Source: Apostichopus japonicus (lineage: Eukaryota > Echinodermata > Holothuroidea > Aspidochirotida > Stichopodidae). Taken from it: 64,000 nt of DNA. The position numbers and the translations under genes were made by a program. The stretch spans positions 9,632,001 to 9,696,000 of the forward strand of contig NC_092572.1 in the NCBI RefSeq assembly GCF_037975245.1, given 5' to 3'. Shown one piece after another: positions 47,001-62,000 of this stretch. Numbering within the stretch: the first letter of the stretch is position 1; each line of letters begins with the position of its first letter. Under the pieces are notes generated by a model, which saw only the letters and a list, made by a program, of their open reading frames with translations, had not been told where the DNA came from and made no database searches.

Positions 47001-50000
47001 ATTAGTTAATCCACCTAATATCTCAGTCCATACAGTGGCGGGATGGCTCGGCGCACTGTACGAGCTCATGATCGAGACTCTCTTTTGCATCCCTGGTTCG
47101 AACCCCGGGTGATGACGTCTTTTGCCGATCTTTTACAGCAAGTGCCTACACGGGGAGCTGTAAGTATTAGTTAATCCACCTAATATCTCAGTCCATACAG
47201 TGGCGGGATGGCTCGGCGCACTGTACGAGCTCATGATCGAGACTCTCTTTTGCATCCCTGGTTCGAACCCCGGGTGATGACGCCTTTTGCCGATCTTTTA
47301 CAGCAAGTGCCTACACGGGGAGCTGTAAGTATTAGTTAATCCACCTAATATCTCAGTCCATACAGTGGCGGGATGGCTCGGCGCACTGTACGAGCTCATG
47401 ATCGAGACTCTCTTTTGCATCCCTGGTTCGAACCCCGGGTGATGACGTCTTTTGCCGATCTTTTACAGCAAGTGCCTACACGGGGAGCTGTAAGTATTAG
47501 TTAATCCACCTAATATCTCAGTCCATACAGTGGCGGGATGGCTCGGCGCACTGTACGAGCTCATGATCGAGACTCTCTTTTGCATCCCTGGTTCGAACCC
47601 CGGGTGATGACGCCTTTTGCCGATCTTTTACAGCAAGTGCCTACACGGGGAGCTGTAAGTATTAGTTAATCCACCTAATATCTCAGTCCATACAGTGGCG
47701 GGATGGCTCGGCGCACTGTACGAGCTCATGATCGAGACTCTCTTTTGCATCCCTGGTTCGAACCCCGGGTGATGACGTCTTTTGCCGATCTTTTACAGCA
47801 AGTGCCTACACGGGGAGCTGTAAGTATTAGTTAATCCACCTAATATCTCAGTCCATACAGTGGCGGGATGGCTCGGCGCACTGTACGAGCTCATGATCGA
47901 GACTCTCTTTTGCATCCCTGGTTCGAACCCCGGGTGATGACGCCTTTTGCCGATCTTTTACAGCAAGTGCCTACACGGGGAGCTGTAAGTATTAGTTAAT
48001 CCACCTAATATCTCAGTCCATACAGTGGCGGGATGGCTCGGCGCACTGTACGAGCTCATGATCGAGACTCTCTTTTGCATCCCTGGTTCGAACCCCGGGT
48101 GATGACGTCTTTTGCCGATCTTTTACAGCAAGTGCCTACACGGGGAGCTGTAAGTATTAGTTAATCCACCTAATATCTCAGTCCATACAGTGGCGGGATG
48201 GCTCGGCGCACTGTACGAGCTCATGATCGAGACTCTCTTTTGCATCCCTGGTTCGAACCCCGGGTGATGACGTCTTTTGCCGATCTTTTACAGCAAGTGC
48301 CTACACGGGGAGCTGTAAGTATTAGTTAATCCACCTAATATCTCAGTCCATACAGTGGCGGGATGGCTCGGCGCACTGTACGAGCTCATGATCGAGACTC
48401 TCTTTTGCATCCCTGGTTCGAACCCCGGGTGATGACGTCTTTTGCCGATCTTTTACAGCAAGTGCCTACACGGGGAGCTGTAAGTATTAGTTAATCCACC
48501 TAATATCTCAGTCCATACAGTGGCGGGATGGCTCGGCGCACTGTACGAGCTCATGATCGAGACTCTCTTTTGCATCCCTGGTTCGAACCCCGGGTGATGA
48601 CGCCTTTTGCCGATCTTTTACAGCAAGTGCCTACACGGGGAGCTGTAAGTATTAGTTAATCCACCTAATATCTCAGTCCATACAGTGGCGGGATGGCTCG
48701 GCGCACTGTACGAGCTCATGATCGAGACTCTCTTTTGCATCCCTGGTTCGAACCCCGGGTGATGACGTCTTTTGCCGATCTTTTACAGCAAGTGCCTACA
48801 CGGGGAGCTGTAAGTATTAGTTAATCCACCTAATATCTCAGTCCATACAGTGGCGGGATGGCTCGGCGCACTGTACGAGCTCATGATCGAGACTCTCTTT
48901 TGCATCCCTGGTTCGAACCCCGGGTGATGACGCCTTTTGCCGATCTTTTACAGCAAGTGCCTACACGGGGAGCTGTAAGTATTAGTTAATCCACCTAATA
49001 TCTCAGTCCATACAGTGGCGGGATGGCTCGGCGCACTGTACGAGCTCATGATCGAGACTCTCTTTTGCATCCCTGGTTCGAACCCCGGGTGATGACGTCT
49101 TTTGCCGATCTTTTACAGCAAGTGCCTACACGGGGAGCTGTAAGTATTAGTTAATCCACCTAATATCTCAGTCCATACAGTGGCGGGATGGCTCGGCGCA
49201 CTGTACGAGCTCATGATCGAGACTCTCTTTTGCATCCCTGGTTCGAACCCCGGGTGATGACGTCTTTTGCCGATCTTTTACAGCAAGTGCCTACACGGGG
49301 AGCTGTAAGTATTAGTTAATCCACCTAATATCTCAGTCCATACAGTGGCGGGATGGCTCGGCGCACTGTACGAGCTCATGATCGAGACTCTCTTTTGCAT
49401 CCCTGGTTCGAACCCCGGGTGATGACGCCTTTTGCCGATCTTTTACAGCAAGTGCCTACACGGGGAGCTGTAAGTATTAGTTAATCCACCTAATATCTCA
49501 GTCCATACAGTGGCGGGATGGCTCGGCGCACTGTACGAGCTCATGATCGAGACTCTCTTTTGCATCCCTGGTTCGAACCCCGGGTGATGACGTCTTTTGC
49601 CGATCTTTTACAGCAAGTGCCTACACGGGGAGCTGTAAGTATTAGTTAATCCACCTAATATCTCAGTCCATACAGTGGCGGGATGGCTCGGCGCACTGTA
49701 CGAGCTCATGATCGAGACTCTCTTTTGCATCCCTGGTTCGAACCCCGGGTGATGACGCCTTTTGCCGATCTTTTACAGCAAGTGCCTACACGGGGAGCTG
49801 TAAGTATTAGTTAATCCACCTAATATCTCAGTCCATACAGTGGCGGGATGGCTCGGCGCACTGTACGAGCTCATGATCGAGACTCTCTTTTGCATCCCTG
49901 GTTCGAACCCCGGGTGATGACGTCTTTTGCCGATCTTTTACAGCAAGTGCCTACACGGGGAGCTGTAAGTATTAGTTAATCCACCTAATATCTCAGTCCA

Positions 50001-53000
50001 TACAGTGGCGGGATGGCTCGGCGCACTGTACGAGCTCATGATCGAGACTCTCTTTTGCATCCCTGGTTCGAACCCCGGGTGATGACGCCTTTTGCCGATC
50101 TTTTACAGCAAGTGCCTACACGGGGAGCTGTAAGTATTAGTTAATCCACCTAATATCTCAGTCCATACAGTGGCGGGATGGCTCGGCGCACTGTACGAGC
50201 TCATGATCGAGACTCTCTTTTGCATCCCTGGTTCGAACCCCGGGTGATGACGTCTTTTGCCGATCTTTTACAGCAAGTGCCTACACGGGGAGCTGTAAGT
50301 ATTAGTTAATCCACCTAATATCTCAGTCCATACAGTGGCGGGATGGCTCGGCGCACTGTACGAGCTCATGATCGAGACTCTCTTTTGCATCCCTGGTTCG
50401 AACCCCGGGTGATGACGCCTTTTGCCGATCTTTTACAGCAAGTGCCTACACGGGGAGCTGTAAGTATTAGTTAATCCACCTAATATCTCAGTCCATACAG
50501 TGGCGGGATGGCTCGGCGCACTGTACGAGCTCATGATCGAGACTCTCTTTTGCATCCCTGGTTCGAACCCCGGGTGATGACGTCTTTTGCCGATCTTTTA
50601 CAGCAAGTGCCTACACGGGGAGCTGTAAGTATTAGTTAATCCACCTAATATCTCAGTCCATACAGTGGCGTAATGGCTCGGCGCACTGTACGAGCTCATG
50701 ATCGAGACTCTCTTTTGCATCCCTGGTTCGAACCCCGGGTGATGACGCCTTTTGCCGATCTTTTACAGCAAGTGCCTACACGGGGAGCTGTAAGTATTAG
50801 TTAATCCACCTAATATCTCAGTCCATACAGTGGCGGGATGGCTCGGCGCACTGTACGAGCTCATGATCGAGACTCTCTTTTGCATCCCTGGTTCGAACCC
50901 CGGGTGATGACGTCTTTTGCCGATCTTTTACAGCAAGTGCCTACACGGGGAGCTGTAAGTATTAGTTAATCCACCTAATATCTCAGTCCATACAGTGGCG
51001 GGATGGCTCGGCGCACTGTACGAGCTCATGATCGAGACTCTCTTTTGCATCCCTGGTTCGAACCCCGGGTGATGACGTCTTTTGCCGATCTTTTACAGCA
51101 AGTGCCTACACGGGGAGCTGTAAGTATTAGTTAATCCACCTAATATCTCAGTCCATACAGTGGCGGGATGGCTCGGCGCACTGTACGAGCTCATGATCGA
51201 GACTCTCTTTTGCATCCCTGGTTCGAACCCCGGGTGATGACGCCTTTTGCCGATCTTTTACAGCAAGTGCCTACACGGGGAGCTGTAAGTATTAGTTAAT
51301 CCACCTAATATCTCAGTCCATACAGTGGCGGGATGGCTCGGCGCACTGTACGAGCTCATGATCGAGACTCTCTTTTGCATCCCTGGTTCGAACCCCGGGT
51401 GATGACGTCTTTTGCCGATCTTTTACAGCAAGTGCCTACACGGGGAGCTGTAAGTATTAGTTAATCCACCTAATATCTCAGTCCATACAGTGGCGGGATG
51501 GCTCGGCGCACTGTACGAGCTCATGATCGAGACTCTCTTTTGCATCCCTGGTTCGAACCCCGGGTGATGACGTCTTTTGCCGATCTTTTACAGCAAGTGC
51601 CTACACGGGGAGCTGTAAGTATTAGTTAATCCACCTAATATCTCAGTCCATACAGTGGCGGGATGGCTCGGCGCACTGTACGAGCTCATGATCGAGACTC
51701 TCTTTTGCATCCCTGGTTCGAACCCCGGGTGATGACGCCTTTTGCCGATCTTTTACAGCAAGTGCCTACACGGGGAGCTGTAAGTATTAGTTAATCCACC
51801 TAATATCTCAGTCCATACAGTGGCGGGATGGCTCGGCGCACTGTACGAGCTCATGATCGAGACTCTCTTTTGCATCCCTGGTTCGAACCCCGGGTGATGA
51901 CGTCTTTTGCCGATCTTTTACAGCAAGTGCCTACACGGGGAGCTGTAAGTATTAGTTAATCCACCTAATATCTTAGTCCATACAGTGGCGGGATGGCTCG
52001 GCGCACTGTACGAGCTCATGATCGAGACTCTCTTTTGCATCCCTGGTTCGAACCCCGGGTGATGACGTCTTTTGCCGATCTTTTACAGCAAGTGCCTACA
52101 CGGGGAGCTGTAAGTATTAGTTAATCCACCTAATATCTCAGTCCATACAGTGGCGGGATGGCTCGGCGCACTGTACGAGCTCATGATCGAGACTCTCTTT
52201 TGCATCCCTGGTTCGAACCCCGGGTGATGACGTCTTTTGCCGATCTTTTACAGCAAGTGCCTACACGGGGAGCTGTAAGTATTAGTTAATCCACCTAATA
52301 TCTCAGTCCATACAGTGGCGGGATGGCTCGGCGCACTGTACGAGCTCATGATCGAGACTCTCTTTTGCATCCCTGGTTCGAACCCCGGGTGATGACGCCT
52401 TTTGCCGATCTTTTACAGCAAGTGCCTACACGGGGAGCTGTAAGTATTAGTTAATCCACCTAATATCTCAGTCCATACAGTGGCGGGATGGCTCGGCGCA
52501 CTGTACGAGCTCATGATCGAGACTCTCTTTTGCATCCCTGGTTCGAACCCCGGGTGATGACGTCTTTTGCCGATCTTTTACAGCAAGTGCCTACACGGGG
52601 AGCTGTAAGTATTAGTTAATCCACCTAATATCTCAGTCCATACAGTGGCGGGATGGCTCGGCGCACTGTACGAGCTCATGATCGAGACTCTCTTTTGCAT
52701 CCCTGGTTCGAACCCCGGGTGATGACGCCTTTTGCCGATCTTTTACAGCAAGTGCCTACACGGGGAGCTGTAAGTATTAGTTAATCCACCTAATATCTCA
52801 GTCCATACAGTGGCGGGATGGCTCGGCGCACTGTACGAGCTCATGATCGAGACTCTCTTTTGCATCCCTGGTTCGAACCCCGGGTGATGACGCCTTTTGC
52901 CGATCTTTTACAGCAAGTGCCTACACGGGGAGCTGTAAGTATTAGTTAATCCACCTAATATCTCAGTCCATACAGTGGCGGGATGGCTCGGCGCACTGTA

Positions 53001-56000
53001 CGAGCTCATGATCGAGACTCTCTTTTGCATCCCTGGTTCGAACCCCGGGTGATGACGTCTTTTGCCGATCTTTTACAGCAAGTGCCTACACGGGGAGCTG
53101 TAAGTATTAGTTAATCCACCTAATATCTCAGTCCATACAGTGGCGGGATGGCTCGGCGCACTGTACGAGCTCATGATCGAGACTCTCTTTTGCATCCCTG
53201 GTTCGAACCCCGGGTGATGACGTCTTTTGCCGATCTTTTACAGCAAGTGCCTACACGGGGAGCTGTAAGTATTAGTTAATCCACCTAATATCTCAGTCCA
53301 TACAGTGGCGGGATGGCTCGGCGCACTGTACGAGCTCATGATCGAGACTCTCTTTTGCATCCCTGGTTCGAACCCCGGGTGATGACGTCTTTTGCCGATC
53401 TTTTACAGCAAGTGCCTACACGGGGAGCTGTAAGTATTAGTTAATCCACCTAATATCTCAGTCCATACAGTGGCGGGATGGCTCGGCGCACTGTACGAGC
53501 TCATGATCGAGACTCTCTTTTGCATCCCTGGTTCGAACCCCGGGTGATGACGTCTTTTGCCGATCTTTTACAGCAAGTGCCTACACGGGGAGCTGTAAGT
53601 ATTAGTTAATCCACCTAATATCTCAGTCCATACAGTGGCGGGATGGCTCGGCGCACTGTACGAGCTCATGATCGAGACTCTCTTTTGCATCCCTGGTTCG
53701 AACCCCGGGTGATGACGCCTTTTGCCGATCTTTTACAGCAAGTGCCTACACGGGGAGCTGTAAGTATTAGTTAATCCACCTAATATCTCAGTCCATACAG
53801 TGGCGGGATGGCTCGGCGCACTGTACGAGCTCATGATCGAGACTCTCTTTTGCATCCCTGGTTCGAACCCCGGGTGATGACGTCTTTTGCCGATCTTTTA
53901 CAGCAAGTGCCTACACGGGGAGCTGTAAGTATTAGTTAATCCACCTAATATCTCAGTCCATACAGTGGCGGGATGGCTCGGCGCACTGTACGAGCTCATG
54001 ATCGAGACTCTCTTTTGCATCCCTGGTTCGAACCCCGGGTGATGACGTCTTTTGCCGATCTTTTACAGCAAGTGCCTACACGGGGAGCTGTAAGTATTAG
54101 TTAATCCACCTAATATCTCAGTCCATACAGTGGCGGGATGGCTCGGCGCACTGTACGAGCTCATGATCGAGACTCTCTTTTGCATCCCTGGTTCGAACCC
54201 CGGGTGATGACGCCTTTTGCCGATCTTTTACAGCAAGTGCCTACACGGGGAGCTGTAAGTATTAGTTAATCCACCTAATATCTCAGTCCATACAGTGGCG
54301 GGATGGCTCGGCGCACTGTACGAGCTCATGATCGAGACTCTCTTTTGCATCCCTGGTTCGAACCCCGGGTGATGACGTCTTTTGCCGATCTTTTACAGCA
54401 AGTGCCTACACGGGGAGCTGTAAGTATTAGTTAATCCACCTAATATCTCAGTCCATACAGTGGCGGGATGGCTCGGCGCACTGTACGAGCTCATGATCGA
54501 GACTCTCTTTTGCATCCCTGGTTCGAACCCCGGGTGATGACGCCTTTTGCCGATCTTTTACAGCAAGTGCCTACACGGGGAGCTGTAAGTATTAGTTAAT
54601 CCACCTAATATCTCAGTCCATACAGTGGCGGGATGGCTCGGCGCACTGTACGAGCTCATGATCGAGACTCTCTTTTGCATCCCTGGTTCGAACCCCGGGT
54701 GATGACGTCTTTTGCCGATCTTTTACAGCAAGTGCCTACACGGGGAGCTGTAAGTATTAGTTAATCCACCTAATATCTCAGTCCATACAGTGGCGGGATG
54801 GCTCGGCGCACTGTACGAGCTCATGATCGAGACTCTCTTTTGCATCCCTGGTTCGAACCCCGGGTGATGACGCCTTTTGCCGATCTTTTACAGCAAGTGC
54901 CTACACGGGGAGCTGTAAGTATTAGTTAATCCACCTAATATCTCAGTCCATACAGTGGCGGGATGGCTCGGCGCACTGTACGAGCTCATGATCGAGACTC
55001 TCTTTTGCATCCCTGGTTCGAACCCCGGGTGATGACGCCTTTTGCCGATCTTTTACAGCAAGTGCCTACACGGGGAGCTGTAAGTATTAGTTAATCCACC
55101 TAATATCTCAGTCCATACAGTGGCGGGATGGCTCGGCGCACTGTACGAGCTCATGATCGAGACTCTCTTTTGCATCCCTGGTTCGAACCCCGGGTGATGA
55201 CGTCTTTTGCCGATCTTTTACAGCAAGTGCCTACACGGGGAGCTGTAAGTATTAGTTAATCCACCTAATATCTCAGTCCATACAGTGGCGGGATGGCTCG
55301 GCGCACTGTACGAGCTCATGATCGAGACTCTCTTTTGCATCCCTGGTTCGAACCCCGGGTGATGACGTCTTTTGCCGATCTTTTACAGCAAGTGCCTACA
55401 CGGGGAGCTGTAAGTATTAGTTAATCCACCTAATATCTCAGTCCATACAGTGGCGGGATGGCTCGGCGCACTGTACGAGCTCATGATCGAGACTCTCTTT
55501 TGCATCCCTGGTTCGAACCCCGGGTGATGACGTCTTTTGCCGATCTTTTACAGCAAGTGCCTACACGGGGAGCTGTAAGTATTAGTTAATCCACCTAATA
55601 TCTCAGTCCATACAGTGGCGGGATGGCTCGGCGCACTGTACGAGCTCATGATCGAGACTCTCTTTTGCATCCCTGGTTCGAACCCCGGGTGATGACGCCT
55701 TTTGCCGATCTTTTACAGCAAGTGCCTACACGGGGAGCTGTAAGTATTAGTTAATCCACCTAATATCTCAGTCCATACAGTGGCGGGATGGCTCGGCGCA
55801 CTGTACGAGCTCATGATCGAGACTCTCTTTTGCATCCCTGGTTCGAACCCCGGGTGATGACGTCTTTTGCCGATCTTTTACAGCAAGTGCCTACACGGGG
55901 AGCTGTAAGTATTAGTTAATCCACCTAATATCTCAGTCCATACAGTGGCGGGATGGCTCGGCGCACTGTACGAGCTCATGATCGAGACTCTCTTTTGCAT

Positions 56001-59000
56001 CCCTGGTTCGAACCCCGGGTGATGACGTCTTTTGCCGATCTTTTACAGCAAGTGCCTACACGGGGAGCTGTAAGTATTAGTTAATCCACCTAATATCTCA
56101 GTCCATACAGTGGCGGGATGGCTCGGCGCACTGTACGAGCTCATGATCGAGACTCTCTTTTGCATCCCTGGTTCGAACCCCGGGTGATGACGTCTTTTGC
56201 CGATCTTTTACAGCAAGTGCCTACACGGGGAGCTGTAAGTATTAGTTAATCCACCTAATATCTCAGTCCATACAGTGGCGGGATGGCTCGGCGCACTGTA
56301 CGAGCTCATGATCGAGACTCTCTTTTGCATCCCTGGTTCGAACCCCGGGTGATGACGCCTTTTGCCGATCTTTTACAGCAAGTGCCTACACGGGGAGCTG
56401 TAAGTATTAGTTAATCCACCTAATATCTCAGTCCATACAGTGGCGGGATGGCTCGGCGCACTGTACGAGCTCATGATCGAGACTCTCTTTTGCATCCCTG
56501 GTTCGAACCCCGGGTGATGACGTCTTTTGCCGATCTTTTACAGCAAGTGCCTACACGGGGAGCTGTAAGTATTAGTTAATCCACCTAATATCTTAGTCCA
56601 TACAGTGGCGGGATGGCTCGGCGCACTGTACGAGCTCATGATCGAGACTCTCTTTTGCATCCCTGGTTCGAACCCCGGGTGATGACGTCTTTTGCCGATC
56701 TTTTACAGCAAGTGCCTACACGGGGAGCTGTAAGTATTAGTTAATCCACCTAATATCTCAGTCCATACAGTGGCGGGATGGCTCGGCGCACTGTACGAGC
56801 TCATGATCGAGACTCTCTTTTGCATCCCTGGTTCGAACCCCGGGTGATGACGCCTTTTGCCGATCTTTTACAGCAAGTGCCTACACGGGGAGCTGTAAGT
56901 ATTAGTTAATCCACCTAATATCTCAGTCCATACAGTGGCGGGATGGCTCGGCGCACTGTACGAGCTCATGATCGAGACTCTCTTTTGCATCCCTGGTTCG
57001 AACCCCGGGTGATGACGTCTTTTGCCGATCTTTTACAGCAAGTGCCTACACGGGGAGCTGTAAGTATTAGTTAATCCACCTAATATCTCAGTCCATACAG
57101 TGGCGGGATGGCTCGGCGCACTGTACGAGCTCATGATCGAGACTCTCTTTTGCATCCCTGGTTCGAACCCCGGGTGATGACGCCTTTTGCCGATCTTTTA
57201 CAGCAAGTGCCTACACGGGGAGCTGTAAGTATTAGTTAATCCACCTAATATCTCAGTCCATACAGTGGCGGGATGGCTCGGCGCACTGTACGAGCTCATG
57301 ATCGAGACTCTCTTTTGCATCCCTGGTTCGAACCCCGGGTGATGACGTCTTTTGCCGATCTTTTACAGCAAGTGCCTACACGGGGAGCTGTAAGTATTAG
57401 TTAATCCACCTAATATCTCAGTCCATACAGTGGCGGGATGGCTCGGCGCACTGTACGAGCTCATGATCGAGACTCTCTTTTGCATCCCTGGTTCGAACCC
57501 CGGGTGATGACGCCTTTTGCCGATCTTTTACAGCAAGTGCCTACACGGGGAGCTGTAAGTATTAGTTAATCCACCTAATATCTCAGTCCATACAGTGGCG
57601 GGATGGCTCGGCGCACTGTACGAGCTCATGATCGAGACTCTCTTTTGCATCCCTGGTTCGAACCCCGGGTGATGACGTCTTTTGCCGATCTTTTACAGCA
57701 AGTGCCTACACGGGGAGCTGTAAGTATTAGTTAATCCACCTAATATCTTAGTCCATACAGTGGCGGGATGGCTCGGCGCACTGTACGAGCTCATGATCGA
57801 GACTCTCTTTTGCATCCCTGGTTCGAACCCCGGGTGATGACGTCTTTTGCCGATCTTTTACAGCAAGTGCCTACACGGGGAGCTGTAAGTATTAGTTAAT
57901 CCACCTAATATCTCAGTCCATACAGTGGCGGGATGGCTCGGCGCACTGTACGAGCTCATGATCGAGACTCTCTTTTGCATCCCTGGTTCGAACCCCGGGT
58001 GATGACGTCTTTTGCCGATCTTTTACAGCAAGTGCCTACACGGGGAGCTGTAAGTATTAGTTAATCCACCTAATATCTCAGTCCATACAGTGGCGGGATG
58101 GCTCGGCGCACTGTACGAGCTCATGATCGAGACTCTCTTTTGCATCCCTGGTTCGAACCCCGGGTGATGACGCCTTTTGCCGATCTTTTACAGCAAGTGC
58201 CTACACGGGGAGCTGTAAGTATTAGTTAATCCACCTAATATCTCAGTCCATACAGTGGCGGGATGGCTCGGCGCACTGTACGAGCTCATGATCGAGACTC
58301 TCTTTTGCATCCCTGGTTCGAACCCCGGGTGATGACGTCTTTTGCCGATCTTTTACAGCAAGTGCCTACACGGGGAGCTGTAAGTATTAGTTAATCCACC
58401 TAATATCTCAGTCCATACAGTGGCGGGATGGCTCGGCGCACTGTACGAGCTCATGATCGAGACTCTCTTTTGCATCCCTGGTTCGAACCCCGGGTGATGA
58501 CGCCTTTTGCCGATCTTTTACAGCAAGTGCCTACACGGGGAGCTGTAAGTATTAGTTAATCCACCTAATATCTCAGTCCATACAGTGGCGGGATGGCTCG
58601 GCGCACTGTACGAGCTCATGATCGAGACTCTCTTTTGCATCCCTGGTTCGAACCCCGGGTGATGACGCCTTTTGCCGATCTTTTACAGCAAGTGCCTACA
58701 CGGGGAGCTGTAAGTATTAGTTAATCCACCTAATATCTCAGTCCATACAGTGGCGGGATGGCTCGGCGCACTGTACGAGCTCATGATCGAGACTCTCTTT
58801 TGCATCCCTGGTTCGAACCCCGGGTGATGACGCCTTTTGCCGATCTTTTACAGCAAGTGCCTACACGGGGAGCTGTAAGTATTAGTTAATCCACCTAATA
58901 TCTCAGTCCATACAGTGGCGGGATGGCTCGGCGCACTGTACGAGCTCATGATCGAGACTCTCTTTTGCATCCCTGGTTCGAACCCCGGGTGATGACGTCT

Positions 59001-62000
59001 TTTGCCGATCTTTTACAGCAAGTGCCTACACGGGGAGCTGTAAGTATTAGTTAATCCACCTAATATCTCAGTCCATACAGTGGCGGGATGGCTCGGCGCA
59101 CTGTACGAGCTCATGATCGAGACTCTCTTTTGCATCCCTGGTTCGAACCCCGGGTGATGACGTCTTTTGCCGATCTTTTACAGCAAGTGCCTACACGGGG
59201 AGCTGTAAGTATTAGTTAATCCACCTAATATCTCAGTCCATACAGTGGCGGGATGGCTCGGCGCACTGTACGAGCTCATGATCGAGACTCTCTTTTGCAT
59301 CCCTGGTTCGAACCCCGGGTGATGACGTCTTTTGCCGATCTTTTACAGCAAGTGCCTACACGGGGAGTTGTAAGTATTAGTTAATCCACCTAATATCTCA
59401 GTCCATACAGTGGCGGGATGGCTCGGCGCACTGTACGAGCTCATGATCGAGACTCTCTTTTGCATCCCTGGTTCGAACCCCGGGTGATGACGCCTTTTGC
59501 CGATCTTTTACAGCAAGTGCCTACACGGGGAGCTGTAAGTATTAGTTAATCCACCTAATATCTCAGTCCATACAGTGGCGGGATGGCTCGGCGCACTGTA
59601 CGAGCTCATGATCGAGACTCTCTTTTGCATCCCTGGTTCGAACCCCGGGTGATGACGTCTTTTGCCGATCTTTTACAGCAAGTGCCTACACGGGGAGCTG
59701 TAAGTATTAGTTAATCCACCTAATATCTCAGTCCATACAGTGGCGGGATGGCTCGGCGCACTGTACGAGCTCATGATCGAGACTCTCTTTTGCATCCCTG
59801 GTTCGAACCCCGGGTGATGACGCCTTTTGCCGATCTTTTACAGCAAGTGCCTACACGGGGAGCTGTAAGTATTAGTTAATCCACCTAATATCTCAGTCCA
59901 TACAGTGGCGGGATGGCTCGGCGCACTGTACGAGCTCATGATCGAGACTCTCTTTTGCATCCCTGGTTCGAACCCCGGGTGATGACGTCTTTTGCCGATC
60001 TTTTACAGCAAGTGCCTACACGGGGAGCTGTAAGTATTAGTTAATCCACCTAATATCTCAGTCCATACAGTGGCGGGATGGCTCGGCGCACTGTACGAGC
60101 TCATGATCGAGACTCTCTTTTGCATCCCTGGTTCGAACCCCGGGTGATGACGCCTTTTGCCGATCTTTTACAGCAAGTGCCTACACGGGGAGCTGTAAGT
60201 ATTAGTTAATCCACCTAATATCTCAGTCCATACAGTGGCGGGATGGCTCGGCGCACTGTACGAGCTCATGATCGAGACTCTCTTTTGCATCCCTGGTTCG
60301 AACCCCGGGTGATGACGTCTTTTGCCGATCTTTTACAGCAAGTGCCTACACGGGGAGCTGTAAGTATTAGTTAATCCACCTAATATCTCAGTCCATACAG
60401 TGGCGGGATGGCTCGGCGCACTGTACGAGCTCATGATCGAGACTCTCTTTTGCATCCCTGGTTCGAACCCCGGGTGATGACGCCTTTTGCCGATCTTTTA
60501 CAGCAAGTGCCTACACGGGGAGTTGTAAGTATTAGTTAATCCACCTAATATCTCAGTCCATACAGTGGCGGGATGGCTCGGCGCACTGTACGAGCTCATG
60601 ATCGAGACTCTCTTTTGCATCCCTGGTTCGAACCCCGGGTGATGACGTCTTTTGCCGATCTTTTACAGCAAGTGCCTACACGGGGAGCTGTAAGTATTAG
60701 TTAATCCACCTAATATCTCAGTCCATACAGTGGCGGGATGGCTCGGCGCACTGTACGAGCTCATGATCGAGACTCTCTTTTGCATCCCTGGTTCGAACCC
60801 CGGGTGATGACGTCTTTTGCCGATCTTTTACATCAAGTGCCTACACGGGGAGCTGTAAGTATTAGTTAATCCACCTAATATCTCAGTCCATACAGTGGCG
60901 GGATGGCTCGGCGCACTGTACGAGCTCATGATCGAGACTCTCTTTTGCATCCCTGGTTCGAACCCCGGGTGATGACGCCTTTTGCCGATCTTTTACAGCA
61001 AGTGCCTACACGGGGAGCTGTAAGTATTAGTTAATCCACCTAATATCTCAGTCCATACAGTGGCGGGATGGCTCGGCGCACTGTACGAGCTCATGATCGA
61101 GACTCTCTTTTGCATCCCTGGTTCGAACCCCGGGTGATGACGTCTTTTGCCGATCTTTTACAGCAAGTGCCTACACGGGGAGCTGTAAGTATTAGTTAAT
61201 CCACCTAATATCTCAGTCCATACAGTGGCGGGATGGCTCGGCGCACTGTACGAGCTCATGATCGAGACTCTCTTTTGCATCCCTGGTTCGAACCCCGGGT
61301 GATGACGTCTTTTGCCGATCTTTTACAGCAAGTGCCTACACGGGGAGCTGTAAGTATTAGTTAATCCACCTAATATCTCAGTCCATACAGTGGCGGGATG
61401 GCTCGGCGCACTGTACGAGCTCATGATCGAGACTCTCTTTTGCATCCCTGGTTCGAACCCCGGGTGATGACGCCTTTTGCCGATCTTTTACAGCAAGTGC
61501 CTACACGGGGAGCTGTAAGTATTAGTTAATCCACCTAATATCTCAGTCCATACAGTGGCGGGATGGCTCGGCGCACTGTACGAGCTCATGATCGAGACTC
61601 TCTTTTGCATCCCTGGTTCGAACCCCGGGTGATGACGTCTTTTGCCGATCTTTTACAGCAAGTGCCTACACGGGGAGCTGTAAGTATTAGTTAATCCACC
61701 TAATATCTCAGTCCATACAGTGGCGGGATGGCTCGGCGCACTGTACGAGCTCATGATCGAGACTCTCTTTTGCATCCCTGGTTCGAACCCCGGGTGATGA
61801 CGTCTTTTGCCGATCTTTTACAGCAAGTGCCTACACGGGGAGCTGTAAGTATTAGTTAATCCACCTAATATCTCAGTCCATACAGTGGCGGGATGGCTCG
61901 GCGCACTGTACGAGCTCATGATCGAGACTCTCTTTTGCATCCCTGGTTCGAACCCCGGGTGATGACGTCTTTTGCCGATCTTTTACAGCAAGTGCCTACA

